In this document: positions 29,751 through 38,438 of the stretch, in pieces
How positions within the stretch are numbered: the stretch's first letter is position 1
How the letters are laid out: each line of letters opens with the position of its first letter
From: Pseudomonas cavernicola
GTDB taxonomy: Bacteria > Pseudomonadota > Gammaproteobacteria > Pseudomonadales > Pseudomonadaceae
Direction: 5' to 3'
DNA length: 64,000 nt
Assembly: GCF_003596405.1 (NCBI RefSeq)
Contig: NZ_QYUR01000006.1
Coordinates: 186,001 to 250,000 of the forward strand
The notes under the pieces: generated by a model
Told to the model about the DNA's origin: nothing
The model's database searches: none
Seen by the model: the letters and a program-made list of their open reading frames with translations, nothing else
Program-made: the position numbers and the translations under genes

Positions 29751-32139
29751 TCACATCGTTAAAAAGACCCAGGAAGAGCTGACCGCGCTGTTCCACCAGG
29801 ACCTCACCACCGGCGTCGGCCGCAGCGTCAAACATGACAGTGCGGATAAACATGTGTCCGGTGAAGCGACCTATATCGACGACCGCCTGGAGTTTCCCAA
29901 CCAGCTGCACGTCTATGCCCGCATGAGCGACCGCGCTCACGCACGCATCACCAAGATCGACACCGCGCCGTGCTACGCCATCGAAGGTGTGACTCTGGTC
30001 ATCACCAGCAAGGACGTGCCCGGCCAACTGGATATTGGCGCAGTAGTGCCTGGCGACCCACTGCTGGCGGACGGCATCGTCGAATATGTCGGCCAGCCAA
30101 TCATCGCCGTGGCGGCGAAGGATCTGGACACCGCGCGTAAGGCGGCGATGGCGGCGATCATCGAATTCGAAGAGCTCGAGCCGATCCTCGACGTCGAAGA
30201 GGCGCTGCGTAAAAAGCACTTCGTGCTCGACAGCCACCAGCACAAACGCGGCGACTCCGTCAACGCGCTGGCCAGCGCACCACATCGTCTGCAAGGCAAG
30301 CTGCATATCGGTGGCCAGGAACACTTCTACCTGGAAACCCAGATTTCCTCGGTGATGCCGACCGAAGACGGCGGCATGATCGTCTACTGCTCGACGCAAA
30401 ACCCCACCGAAGTACAGAAGTTGGTCGCCGAAGTGCTCGGCGTGCCGATGAACAAAATCGTCATCGACATGCGCCGCATGGGCGGTGGCTTCGGCGGCAA
30501 GGAAACCCAGGCCGCCGGCCCAGCCTGCCTATGCGCGGTGATCGCGCACCTGACTGGACGGCCGACCAAGATGCGCCTGCCGCGCGTCGAAGACATGCAG
30601 ATGACCGGCAAGCGCCATCCGTTCTTCGTCCAGTACGACGTCGGCTTCGATGACAGCGGCCGACTCCACGGTATCCAGATGGAGCTGGCGGGCAACTGCG
30701 GTTACTCGCCGGACCTGTCCGGTTCGATCGTCGACCGGGCGATGTTCCACTCGGACAACGCCTACTACCTCGGCGATGCCACCATCAACGGTCATCGCTG
30801 CAAGACCAACACCGCTTCCAACACCGCCTACCGCGGTTTCGGCGGCCCGCAAGGGATGGTCGCCATCGAAGAAGTGATGGACGCCATCGCCCGCTCCCTC
30901 GGCAAAGACCCGCTGGAGGTGCGCAAGGCCAACTACTACGGCAAGACCGAGCGCAACGTCACCCACTACTACCAGACCGTGGAAGACAACCTGCTCGAAG
31001 AGATGACCGCCGACCTCGAGGCCAGCAGCGAATATGCCAAACGCCGTGAGGAAATCCGCGCATTCAACGCCAAGAGCCCGGTGCTGAAGAAGGGGCTGGC
31101 GCTGACGCCGGTCAAGTTCGGCATCTCCTTCACCGCCACCTTCCTCAACCAGGCCGGCGCGCTGATCCACATCTACACCGACGGCAGCATCCACCTGAAC
31201 CACGGCGGCACCGAAATGGGCCAAGGCCTGAACACCAAAGTGGCGCAAGTCGTCGCCGAAGTGTTCCAAGTCGATATCGAGCGGATTCAGATCACCGCGA
31301 CCAACACCGACAAGGTGCCAAATACCTCGCCGACCGCCGCATCGAGCGGTGCCGACCTGAATGGCAAGGCTGCACAGAATGCCGCCGAAATCATCAAGAA
31401 ACGCCTGATCGAGTTCGCCGCGAGGCACTACAAGGTCACCGAGGAAGACGTCGAGTTCCGTAATGGCCACGTGCGGGTGCGCGACCAGATTCTGACGTTC
31501 GAGGAGTTGATCCAGCAGGCCTATTTCGGCCAGGTTTCGCTCTCCAGCACCGGCTTCTATCGCACCCCGAAAATCTTCTACGACCGCAGCCAGGCGCGCG
31601 GCCGGCCGTTCTACTACTACGCCTACGGTGCCGCGTGCGCCGAAGTGCTGGTGGATACCCTGACCGGCGAATACAAGATGCTGCGCACCGACATCCTGCA
31701 CGACGTCGGCGCCTCGCTGAACCCGGCCATCGATACCGGCCAGGTCGAAGGAGCCTTCGTCCAGGGCATGGGCTGGCTGACCATGGAAGAGCTGGTGTGG
31801 AACGCCAAAGGCAAGCTGATGACCAACGGCCCGGCCAGCTACAAGATTCCGGCGGTGGCTGATATGCCGCTGGACCTGCGCGTCAAGCTGGTGGAAAACC
31901 GCAAGAACCCGGAAGACACCGTGTTCCACTCCAAGGCTGTCGGTGAGCCGCCGTTCATGCTCGGCATCGCTGCCTGGTGTGCGATCAAGGATGCGGTCGC
32001 CAGCCTGGCCGACTATCGCGCCCAACCGGCAATCGATGCCCCGGCCACGCCGGAGCGCGTACTTTGGGGTGTGGAGCAGATGAAACGACTGCAGCAGCCG
32101 GCCAAATCCGCTGCCGCAGTCGAGGTCGAACCCGCCTGA
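29743..32139 (+). CDS. xdhB: Xanthine dehydrogenase large molybdopterin subunit
   Basis: A 798-residue protein overlapping xdhA by 8 bp. Cofactor-binding motifs are GGGFGGKE (about 246-253) and RGFGGPQG (about 364-371), and the catalytic Glu lies in GEPPFMLG (about 734). It hydroxylates hypoxanthine and xanthine to urate in the cytoplasm. Confidence 0.96.
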   Translation: MSNHIVKKTQEELTALFHQDLTTGVGRSVKHDSADKHVSGEATYIDDRLEFPNQLHVYARMSDRAHARITKIDTAPCYAIEGVTLVITSKDVPGQLDIGAVVPGDPLLADGIVEYVGQPIIAVAAKDLDTARKAAMAAIIEFEELEPILDVEEALRKKHFVLDSHQHKRGDSVNALASAPHRLQGKLHIGGQEHFYLETQISSVMPTEDGGMIVYCSTQNPTEVQKLVAEVLGVPMNKIVIDMRRMGGGFGGKETQAAGPACLCAVIAHLTGRPTKMRLPRVEDMQMTGKRHPFFVQYDVGFDDSGRLHGIQMELAGNCGYSPDLSGSIVDRAMFHSDNAYYLGDATINGHRCKTNTASNTAYRGFGGPQGMVAIEEVMDAIARSLGKDPLEVRKANYYGKTERNVTHYYQTVEDNLLEEMTADLEASSEYAKRREEIRAFNAKSPVLKKGLALTPVKFGISFTATFLNQAGALIHIYTDGSIHLNHGGTEMGQGLNTKVAQVVAEVFQVDIERIQITATNTDKVPNTSPTAASSGADLNGKAAQNAAEIIKKRLIEFAARHYKVTEEDVEFRNGHVRVRDQILTFEELIQQAYFGQVSLSSTGFYRTPKIFYDRSQARGRPFYYYAYGAACAEVLVDTLTGEYKMLRTDILHDVGASLNPAIDTGQVEGAFVQGMGWLTMEELVWNAKGKLMTNGPASYKIPAVADMPLDLRVKLVENRKNPEDTVFHSKAVGEPPFMLGIAAWCAIKDAVASLADYRAQPAIDAPATPERVLWGVEQMKRLQQPAKSAAAVEVEPA

Positions 32140-32142
32140 GCC

Positions 32143-32206
32143 TGTAGGAGCCAGCATGCTGGCGAAGCACTTGCACAATGGCTATCGCCAGCAAGCTGGC
32201 TCCTAC
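32143..32206. repeat. GTAGGAGCC inverted repeat after xdhB
   Basis: TGTAGGAGCCAGCATGCTGG and its near mirror CCAGCAAGCTGGCTCCTACA form a long stem around a loop of about 20 bases. A short A run follows. The element lies just after the xdhB stop, so it may stabilise or end the upstream message. Confidence 0.85.
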
Positions 32207-32229
32207 AAAAAAGATAACGGTGCACAACA

Positions 32230-32403
32230 ATGACAACACACACCGAACATTCACTGGAAGCACCGGCGCAGCAAGCCCGCGAAGCACTGCCGCCGCTACT
32301 CCTGCTGGAGCCGCTGGGCACGCCGGCGCGTCCGCACAAGGACGATGACTGGCGCCTGTCGCGCTCCGCTCGCCCGCTACGTACCTGGAGGCTGAGCAAA
32401 TGA
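32230..32403 (+). CDS. Small 57-codon ORF between xdhB and xdhC, function unknown
   Basis: ATG 32230 to TGA 32401-32403 encodes 57 residues, rich in Leu, Pro, Arg and Asp (LPPLLLLEPLGTPARPHKDD). Its stop overlaps the xdhC start (ATGA), which suggests translational coupling and argues that it is real. No strong ribosome site lies before its start, and I recognise no family. It may be a leader that sets xdhC translation, a short protein for xanthine dehydrogenase maturation, or chance. Confidence 0.5.
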   Translation: MTTHTEHSLEAPAQQAREALPPLLLLEPLGTPARPHKDDDWRLSRSARPLRTWRLSK

Positions 32404-33251
32404 GCAACTGGATCAGCGCCCTCGCCGACCTGCAGCAACAAGGGCAACCTTGCGTGCTGGTAACCATCATCGAAGAGCGCGGTTCGACACCGCGCAACGC
32501 AGGCTCGAAAATGGTGGTTACCGCTGAGCGGATCTTCGAGACCATCGGCGGCGGCCATCTGGAATACAAGGCGATGAAAATCGCCCGCGAGATGTTGGAA
32601 AGCCGCAGCCAGGACACCCGCCTGGAACGCTTCAGCCTCGGCGCCAGCCTCGGTCAATGCTGTGGCGGCGCCACCGTGCTGCTGTTCGAGCCGATGGGAC
32701 AGCCGCAGGCGCAGATCGCCGTATTCGGTGCCGGGCATGTCGGCCGCGCCCTAGTGCCACTACTGGCCAGCTTGCCGTGCAAAGTGCGCTGGATCGATTC
32801 GCGCGAAAGTGAATTCCCCGAGCAACTGCCTGCCGGCGTAGAAAAAGTCATCAACGAAGAACCGGTCGATGAAGTAGAGAACATGCCTGCCGGCAGCTAC
32901 TACATCGTCATGACCCACAACCATCAGCTCGATCTGGAGCTGACCGCAGAAATTCTCAAACGCAACGATTTCGCCTATTACGGCCTGATCGGCTCCCGAA
33001 CCAAACGGGTCAAATTCGAACACCGCCTGCGTGAGCGTGGTTTCCAGCCTGAAGTCGTGCAACGCATGCGCTGCCCCATGGGCCTGCCCGAAGTGAAGGG
33101 CAAGCTGCCGATCGAGATCGCCGTGTCCATCGCTGGCGAGGTGATAGCGACCTACAACGCCGCTTTTGGCGAACAAAGAGCCGGCCAGAAAAGTAGCAGC
33201 AGCGAATCAATCGCCAAATTGCTCCCGGCTTCGCGCAGAAGCCAAGCTTGA
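32400..33251 (+). CDS. xdhC: XdhC, molybdenum cofactor insertion and sulfuration chaperone
   Basis: A 283-residue protein. The N-terminal XdhC domain has EERGSTPRNAGSKM and LGQCCGGA. The C-terminal Rossmann domain begins VFGAGHVGRALV (about residue 109). XdhC binds the cofactor, aids its sulfuration and delivers it to XdhB. Third enzyme gene of the xdh operon. Confidence 0.95.
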   Translation: MSNWISALADLQQQGQPCVLVTIIEERGSTPRNAGSKMVVTAERIFETIGGGHLEYKAMKIAREMLESRSQDTRLERFSLGASLGQCCGGATVLLFEPMGQPQAQIAVFGAGHVGRALVPLLASLPCKVRWIDSRESEFPEQLPAGVEKVINEEPVDEVENMPAGSYYIVMTHNHQLDLELTAEILKRNDFAYYGLIGSRTKRVKFEHRLRERGFQPEVVQRMRCPMGLPEVKGKLPIEIAVSIAGEVIATYNAAFGEQRAGQKSSSSESIAKLLPASRRSQA

Positions 33252-33254
33252 CCT

Positions 33255-33351
33255 CCCCTCTCCCACTTGTGGGAGAGGGGCCGGGGGAGAGGGGTGGCCC
33301 ATCTACCCTCTCCCCAACCCTCTCCCGTAAACGGGAGAGGGAGACAGCTTC
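33255..33351. repeat. CTCTCCC/GGGAGAG repeat after xdhC
   Basis: CCTCTCCC and GGGAGAGG arms recur, forming two adjacent hairpins. The same composition occurs at 52311-52400. It is a REP-like dispersed element in the gap between xdhC and guaD. Confidence 0.8.
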
Positions 33352-33396
33352 CCGTGCCTCAGCGGCTATCGAACAAAACCTGAATTAGAGATTCCC

Positions 33397-34704
33397 ATGA
33401 CTACAACGATCAAGGCCTATCGCGCAGCCATCTTGCACAGCATCGCCGACCCCGCCGAAGTGGGTATCGAGCAGTCTTACCAGTATTTCGAAGACGGTCT
33501 GTTGCTGGTCGAAAACGGCCAGATCTCCGCTGTCGGCCACGCCAAAGACTTGCTACCAGCCCTGGCCAGCAATGTCGAAGTGACCGAGTACCGCGACGCA
33601 TTGATCACCCCGGGCTTTATCGACACGCACATCCACTACCCGCAGACCGGCATGATCGCCGCGTATGGCGAGCAACTGCTGGACTGGCTGAACACCTACA
33701 CCTTCCCCACCGAAAAGCAGTTCGCCGACAAGGCGCATGCCGCCGATGTGGCGAACATTTTCCTCAAGGAACTGCTGCGTAACGGCACCACCACCGCGCT
33801 GGTATTCGGCAGCGTGCACAAGCAATCGGTTGACGCTTTCTTCGAGGCAAGCGAGGCACTGAACCTGCGGATGATCGCCGGTAAGGTGATGATGGATCGC
33901 AATGCGCCGGACTACCTGACCGACACTGCGCAATCCAGCTATGCCGACAGCAAAGAGCTGATCGAGCGCTGGCACGGCAAGGCCCGCCTACACTATGCCG
34001 TGACCCCACGCTTCGCACCGACCAGCACGCCCGAACAGCTGACCTACGCCGGCAAGCTGCTACAGGAATACCCGGGGCTGTACATGCACACCCACCTCTC
34101 GGAAAACCTCGACGAGATCGCCTGGGTGAAAGCGCTGTTCCCAGAGCAGAAAGGCTATCTGGACGTTTACGACCACTTCCAGCTACTCAGCGAGCGCTCG
34201 ATGTTCGCCCACGGTGTGCATCTGTGTGATGAAGAGTGTCAGCGTCTGGCGCAAACCGGTTCGGCAATCGCTCACTGCCCGACCTCCAACCTGTTCCTCG
34301 GTAGCGGCCTGTTCAACCTCAAGCAAGCCGAGCAATTCAAGGTCAATGTCGGCCTGGGCACCGATGTCGGGGCTGGCACCAGCTTCTCCATGCTGCAAAC
34401 CCTGAACGAAGCCTACAAAGTGCAGCAGTTGCAGCGCAACAAACTCAACCCGTTCAAATCGCTGTACCTGGCCACCCTCGGCGGCGCTCGGGCGCTACGG
34501 CTGGAAGACAAGATCGGCAGCTTCGCCAGCGGCAACGATGCGGACTTCATCGTGCTCGATTACCACGCCACACCGCTGCTGTCCTACCGTTTGCAACAGG
34601 CCAAGGATGTCGAAGAAAAACTCTTCGTGCTGATGACCATCGGCGATGACCGTGCGATTAAAGAAACCTTCGCTGCCGGCCGCTCGGTGCACCAACGCGG
34701 CTGA
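33397..34704 (+). CDS. guaD: Guanine deaminase
   Basis: A 435-residue amidohydrolase. Zinc-site motifs are FIDTHIHYPQ (about 73-82), HTHLSEN (about 230), FAHGVHL (about 271) and GLGTDVGAGTSFSML (about 320). It converts guanine to xanthine, the XDH substrate, which fits its place after xdhC. ATG 33397 restores the family N terminus. Confidence 0.96.
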   Translation: MTTTIKAYRAAILHSIADPAEVGIEQSYQYFEDGLLLVENGQISAVGHAKDLLPALASNVEVTEYRDALITPGFIDTHIHYPQTGMIAAYGEQLLDWLNTYTFPTEKQFADKAHAADVANIFLKELLRNGTTTALVFGSVHKQSVDAFFEASEALNLRMIAGKVMMDRNAPDYLTDTAQSSYADSKELIERWHGKARLHYAVTPRFAPTSTPEQLTYAGKLLQEYPGLYMHTHLSENLDEIAWVKALFPEQKGYLDVYDHFQLLSERSMFAHGVHLCDEECQRLAQTGSAIAHCPTSNLFLGSGLFNLKQAEQFKVNVGLGTDVGAGTSFSMLQTLNEAYKVQQLQRNKLNPFKSLYLATLGGARALRLEDKIGSFASGNDADFIVLDYHATPLLSYRLQQAKDVEEKLFVLMTIGDDRAIKETFAAGRSVHQRG

Positions 34705-34717
34705 ACAGCGGATATTG

Positions 34718-34823
34718 ATGGTTCCCACGCTCCAGCGTGGGAACCGAGCCCTGGACGCTCCGCGTCCCGCTCTAGCAGACGCAGAGCGTCTGAGGCAGCA
34801 TTCCCACGCAGAGCGTGGGAACG
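34718..34823. repeat. GTTCCCACGC inverted repeat after guaD
   Basis: GTTCCCACGCTCCAGCGTGG starts the element and CCCACGCAGAGCGTGGGAAC ends it, with GACGCTCCGCGTC and GCAGAGCGTC in between. The same family occurs twice at 60011-60320. Confidence 0.85.
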
Positions 34824-34850
34824 ATCAACTTATCCCAAGCCCATAAAAAA

Positions 34851-34868
34851 GCCCCGCATCAGCGGGGC
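34851..34868. terminator. Bidirectional terminator between guaD and the GntR gene
   Basis: GCCCCGC and GCGGGGC form a stem with a 4-base loop. An A run lies on the left and TTCTTGTTT on the right, so it can end both convergent genes. Confidence 0.85.
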
Positions 34869-34887
34869 TTCTTGTTTACCGGTTTAC

Positions 34888-35673
34888 TCAGACGCTACGA
34901 GAAGTGCTGCGCCCGGACTTCTTCTTGGTCTGCAGCAGGTGCGAGAACACCGCGTGCAGGTCGTCGGAAGCGCTGTCTTCGTCCAGGTTCAGTTTGCTGT
35001 CGATATGATCCATGTGGTGCATCATCAAGCTCACGGCCTTGGCGGTGTCCCGCGCCTCGATGGCGTCGATCAACTGATTGTGTTCATCGTATGAACAGTG
35101 CGAGCGGCTGCCGCTCTCGTACTGGGCGATGATCAACGAGGTCTGCGATACCAGGCTGCGCTGGAAGCTGATCAGCGGTGCGTTTTTCGCCGCCTCCGCC
35201 AACTTCAAGTGGAACTCGCCGGAGAGGCGGATACCGGCACCGCGATCGCCGCGGGAGAAGCTGGTTTGTTCGTCGGTGACCATCTGCCGTAACTCAGCCA
35301 ACTGCTCAGCCGTCGCGTGCTCTACCGCTAGCTCGGTGATCGCGCGCTCGACCATCCGCCGGGCGTAGAAAATCTGCCGCGCTTCATCCACGCTCGGGCT
35401 CGCCACCACCGCACCGCGGTTGGGGCGCAGTAGCACCACACCTTCATGGGCCAGACGCGATAAGGCCCGGCGGATGATGGTGCGGCTGACGCCGAAGATC
35501 TCGCCCAAGGCCTCTTCGCTCAGTTTGGTGCCCGGCGCCAGGCGCTGCTCGAGGATGGCATCAAAGATATGCGCGTAAACGACATCGTCCTGAGTCCCGC
35601 TGCGGCTGCTTTTGCCGGTACGCGGTTGCTTCTTGAGGGGCTGCAATTGTTCGTTCATTCGGGCTCGCGTCAA
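34888..35673 (-). CDS. GntR family regulator, FCD type, likely purine regulon repressor
   Basis: A 261-residue protein with an N-terminal winged helix (about 35-100, LSEEALGEIFGVSRTIIRRALSRLAHEG) and an FCD effector domain (about 110-235). Convergent with guaD and next to the purine permease gene. TTGTACACAA (35767-35776) lies 94 bp upstream, and the same palindrome stands before several purine genes in this window, which makes this protein the best candidate to bind them. The ligand is unknown; urate, xanthine or another pathway compound is plausible. Confidence 0.88.
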   Translation of the reverse strand: MTRARMNEQLQPLKKQPRTGKSSRSGTQDDVVYAHIFDAILEQRLAPGTKLSEEALGEIFGVSRTIIRRALSRLAHEGVVLLRPNRGAVVASPSVDEARQIFYARRMVERAITELAVEHATAEQLAELRQMVTDEQTSFSRGDRGAGIRLSGEFHLKLAEAAKNAPLISFQRSLVSQTSLIIAQYESGSRSHCSYDEHNQLIDAIEARDTAKAVSLMMHHMDHIDSKLNLDEDSASDDLHAVFSHLLQTKKKSGRSTSRSV

Positions 35674-35766
35674 AGAGGTCGGCGGTCATGCGAGACTCTA
35701 CTGCCTTTCCCCGGGCTGCTGGCAAGCAGAAGTAATGGAAAGTCAGAGGGTAAAAGTACTGGCATA

Positions 35767-35776
35767 TTGTACACAA
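35767..35776. promoter_or_regulatory. TTGTACACAA operator upstream of the GntR gene
   Basis: The arms TTGT and ACAA flank a 2-bp centre. This matches the motif before permease and urate genes elsewhere in the window. Probably an autoregulatory site. Confidence 0.6.
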
Positions 35777-36047
35777 TCAAACCTGCCTGCACACTTTGCG
35801 CCCCGCCGCATTTGCCTGCGCACTGAGCCCTCGTCCTGTCCGTCAGTAGTCCTGGTCGGCGGCCTATTGCTCTGCCCAGCAGCGCAACCCTTAGAAAAAA
35901 TCCCTCTGCGCATGGCTTTTTCCCGCTATCGCTTCGCGATTTATGCCGCTAAAACCCGCCACAAGCAGTCCGCCACGCCTCTTAAAGACTGCACACTAAA
36001 ATCTTATCTATATGTTTTTAAAGGAATTTATACAAATAGCGAGGCTC

Positions 36048-36064
36048 GATTGTCGCGCACAATC
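36048..36064. promoter_or_regulatory. Palindrome GATTGT-N5-ACAATC, possible auxiliary operator
   Basis: Perfect 6-bp arms in the gap between the GntR gene and the permease gene. It shares the TTGT/ACAA arms of the motif but has a longer centre, so it is weaker evidence. The whole 619-bp gap (35674-36292) is AT-rich and contains no gene. Confidence 0.35.
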
Positions 36065-36131
36065 CGTCTATCTATATACCCACAATTCAGCGGTGCGATT
36101 TACGCAACAGTGAAAACATTATTTGCTTTTT

Positions 36132-36141
36132 TTGTATACAA
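36132..36141. promoter_or_regulatory. TTGTATACAA operator upstream of the purine permease
   Basis: A perfect 10-bp palindrome 151 bp before the permease start, in an AT-rich context. Same motif as at 49617 and 54839. Confidence 0.65.
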
Positions 36142-36292
36142 ACGCATAATCGCGCTCGTGTGACTTCCTGACCAAAGAGTCAACAAACCCAACCAGCAAG
36201 CGCACCACACATGCCACCTGCCTCAGAGAGCCGCTGCAGCAAAACCATCGGCTCTCGGTGACCAAAATAAAAGAGATGAGGAGTACCCCGCT

Positions 36293-37636
36293 GTGGAAAG
36301 CACTAAACAAGAACAAATATATGCCGCGAACCCCGCTAGCCCTGGCCTGCTTGAACGTCTGTTCAAACTAAGCCTGCATCGCACCACAGTCAAAACCGAG
36401 CTAGCCGCCGGCCTGACTACCTTCATCACCATGGCCTACATCATTTTCGTCAACCCCAACATCATGGCCGATGCCGGCATCGATCACGGTGCGGCGTTCG
36501 TCGCCACCTGTATCGCTGCAGCGTTCGGTTGCTTCCTGATGGGCCTGTACGCCAACTGGCCGGTTGGCCTGGCACCGGGCATGGGCCTCAACGCGTTCTT
36601 CACCTACACCGTGGTCGGCACCATGGGTTACAGCTGGCAGATCGCCCTGGGCGCGGTGTTCCTCTCCGGCATCCTGTTCATGATCCTGACCTTCTCGAGG
36701 ATTCGTGAATGGCTGCTCAATAGCATCCCCAGCAGCCTGCGCTTTGCGATGGGCGCAGGGGTCGGGCTGTTCCTCGGTCTGATCGGTCTGAAAACCGCCG
36801 GCATCGTGGTCGCCAGCCCAGCCACGCTGATCAAGCTGGGTGACCTGACCTCCGCCGGCCCACTGCTGGCAGCGATCTGCTTCCTGATGATCGCCGTGCT
36901 CGAATACCACCGCGTGTTCGGTGGCATCCTGATCAGCATCCTCACCGTCACACTGGCGGGCTGGGGTCTGGGTCTGGTCGAGTTCGGCGGGATCTTCTCC
37001 ATGCCGCCGAGCATCGCGCCGACCTGGCTGGCGATGGATATTTCCGGCGCCCTCAACGTCGGCATGATCAGCGTTATTCTGGCCTTCCTCTTCGTGCATA
37101 TGTTCGATACCGCCGGCACCCTGATGGGCGTGGCGCAACGTGCCAAGCTGGTCGATGACAACGGTCACATCGAGAACCTGAGCAAAGCGATGAAAGCCGA
37201 CAGTACCTCCAGCGCGTTCGGCGCACTGGTCGGTTGCCCGCCAGTCACCAGCTATGTGGAAAGTGCCGCAGGCGTCGCTGCCGGTGGTCGTACTGGTCTG
37301 ACCGCAGTCACTGTCGGCGTGCTGTTCATCGCCGCGATGTTCTTCGCCCCGCTGGCCGGGATGATTCCGGCCTACGCTACCGCTGGCGCGCTGATTTATG
37401 TGGCGATGCTGATGATGAGCGGCATGGCGCACATCGACTGGGAAGACCACACCAACACCATCCCGGCGATTATCACCGTGGTAATGATGCCGCTGACCTT
37501 CTCGGTCACCGATGGTCTGGCCCTGGGCTTTATCACCTTCGTGGCACTCAAGCTGTTTACTGGCAAGCACAAGGAAATTTCCGTCAGCCTGTATGCACTG
37601 GCTGCGATCTGCCTCGCCAAGTTCATCTTCCTGTAA
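36293..37636 (+). CDS. AzgA-type NCS2 purine permease
   Basis: A 447-residue transporter with about 12 to 14 membrane segments. The N terminus LHRTTVKTELAAGLTTFITMAYIIFVNPN is the AzgA-like (adenine/guanine/hypoxanthine) signature, and VGCPPVTSYVESAAGVAAGGRTGLTAVTVG marks the substrate region. It starts with GTG 36293 after GATGAGGAG. It supplies purine bases to GuaD and XDH. Confidence 0.92.
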   Translation: MESTKQEQIYAANPASPGLLERLFKLSLHRTTVKTELAAGLTTFITMAYIIFVNPNIMADAGIDHGAAFVATCIAAAFGCFLMGLYANWPVGLAPGMGLNAFFTYTVVGTMGYSWQIALGAVFLSGILFMILTFSRIREWLLNSIPSSLRFAMGAGVGLFLGLIGLKTAGIVVASPATLIKLGDLTSAGPLLAAICFLMIAVLEYHRVFGGILISILTVTLAGWGLGLVEFGGIFSMPPSIAPTWLAMDISGALNVGMISVILAFLFVHMFDTAGTLMGVAQRAKLVDDNGHIENLSKAMKADSTSSAFGALVGCPPVTSYVESAAGVAAGGRTGLTAVTVGVLFIAAMFFAPLAGMIPAYATAGALIYVAMLMMSGMAHIDWEDHTNTIPAIITVVMMPLTFSVTDGLALGFITFVALKLFTGKHKEISVSLYALAAICLAKFIFL

Positions 37637-37656
37637 GGTTCAACTCGGCGACAGCA

Positions 37657-37690
37657 AGCCTCAGCGCTCCGGCGCTGGGGCTTTTCTACA
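37657..37690 (+). terminator. Terminator after the purine permease
   Basis: AGCCTCAGCGC and GCGCTGGGGCT form a stem with a short loop (37657-37682), followed by TTTTCT. Confidence 0.7.
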
Positions 37691-37719
37691 TCTGGAGAAA
37701 AGTAACATCTGGAGAAAAG
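37688..37719 (+). promoter_or_regulatory. Duplicated ribosome-binding segment before the LysE gene
   Basis: ACATCTGGAGAAAAG occurs at 37688-37702 and again at 37705-37719, a 17-bp period. The second copy puts GGAG 9 bases before ATG 37724; the first is spare. Confidence 0.85.
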
Positions 37720-37723
37720 CAAA

Positions 37724-38350
37724 ATGAGTCTGGAAACCTGGCTGCTGTTCAGCAGCGCCGCACTGATCGTGATCCTGATCCCCGGGCCATTGTCCTTGCT
37801 GATGGTCAGCAACAGCCTGAACTATGGGTTGCGCCGTTCCTTGCCGGCCTTTCTCGGCGGGGTCAGCGCCTCGATCTGCCTGCTCAGCGCCTCCGCCCTC
37901 GGGCTCGGCGCCTTGCTGCTCGCCTCGGAAAAACTCTTTAGCGTGTTGAAGATCGTCGGTGCGCTCTATCTGTTCTACCTCGCCTGGCAAAGCTGGGGCG
38001 AATCGCGCCAGGCCGCCAAACCGGCGAGCGCCGAAGAACAGCCAGTCAACCCAAGTTTTCGCAGCATGTTCTGGAAGGCCTTTGGTCTAGGCGCCAGCAA
38101 CCCGAAGGACATCCTGTTTTTCGCCGCCTTCCTGCCGCAATTCATCAGCGCCGAATGCCCGCTGCTGACTCAACTGCTGGTGATGATCGCCACCTGGGCA
38201 GTGCTCGATCTGGCCAGCAAGCTGTTCTACGGTTTGAGCGCACGAGGCGCCGCGCGTTTTCTGCGCTCAGGCAAGGGGCAGGTGTGGTTCAACCGGATCA
38301 GCGCGGGACTGTTCGCCGGGGCGGGTACGGCTTCATTGCTGAGTCGTTAA
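37724..38350 (+). CDS. LysE/RhtB family exporter
   Basis: A 208-residue protein with about six membrane segments and the family motif ALIVILIPGPLSLLMVSNSLNYG near the N terminus, then GALYLFYLAWQSWGESR and NPKDILFFAAFLPQF. Members export amino acids or related metabolites. The substrate cannot be read from the sequence. It marks the start of the accessory block. Confidence 0.9.
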   Translation: MSLETWLLFSSAALIVILIPGPLSLLMVSNSLNYGLRRSLPAFLGGVSASICLLSASALGLGALLLASEKLFSVLKIVGALYLFYLAWQSWGESRQAAKPASAEEQPVNPSFRSMFWKAFGLGASNPKDILFFAAFLPQFISAECPLLTQLLVMIATWAVLDLASKLFYGLSARGAARFLRSGKGQVWFNRISAGLFAGAGTASLLSR

Positions 38351-38438
38351 GCCGCTTGGCGCAAGGGGGCGGCCTTGGTCGGGGGCCTTCGTTGGAGGGA
38401 ATCGGCCCCCAATGAAAGCCCCGGTGACACGTGACTGA

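Noticed and set aside
28620..32178. Long minus-strand open frames opposite xdhA and xdhB
   Set aside because: They mirror the codon pattern of the xanthine dehydrogenase genes and have no motifs or ribosome sites.
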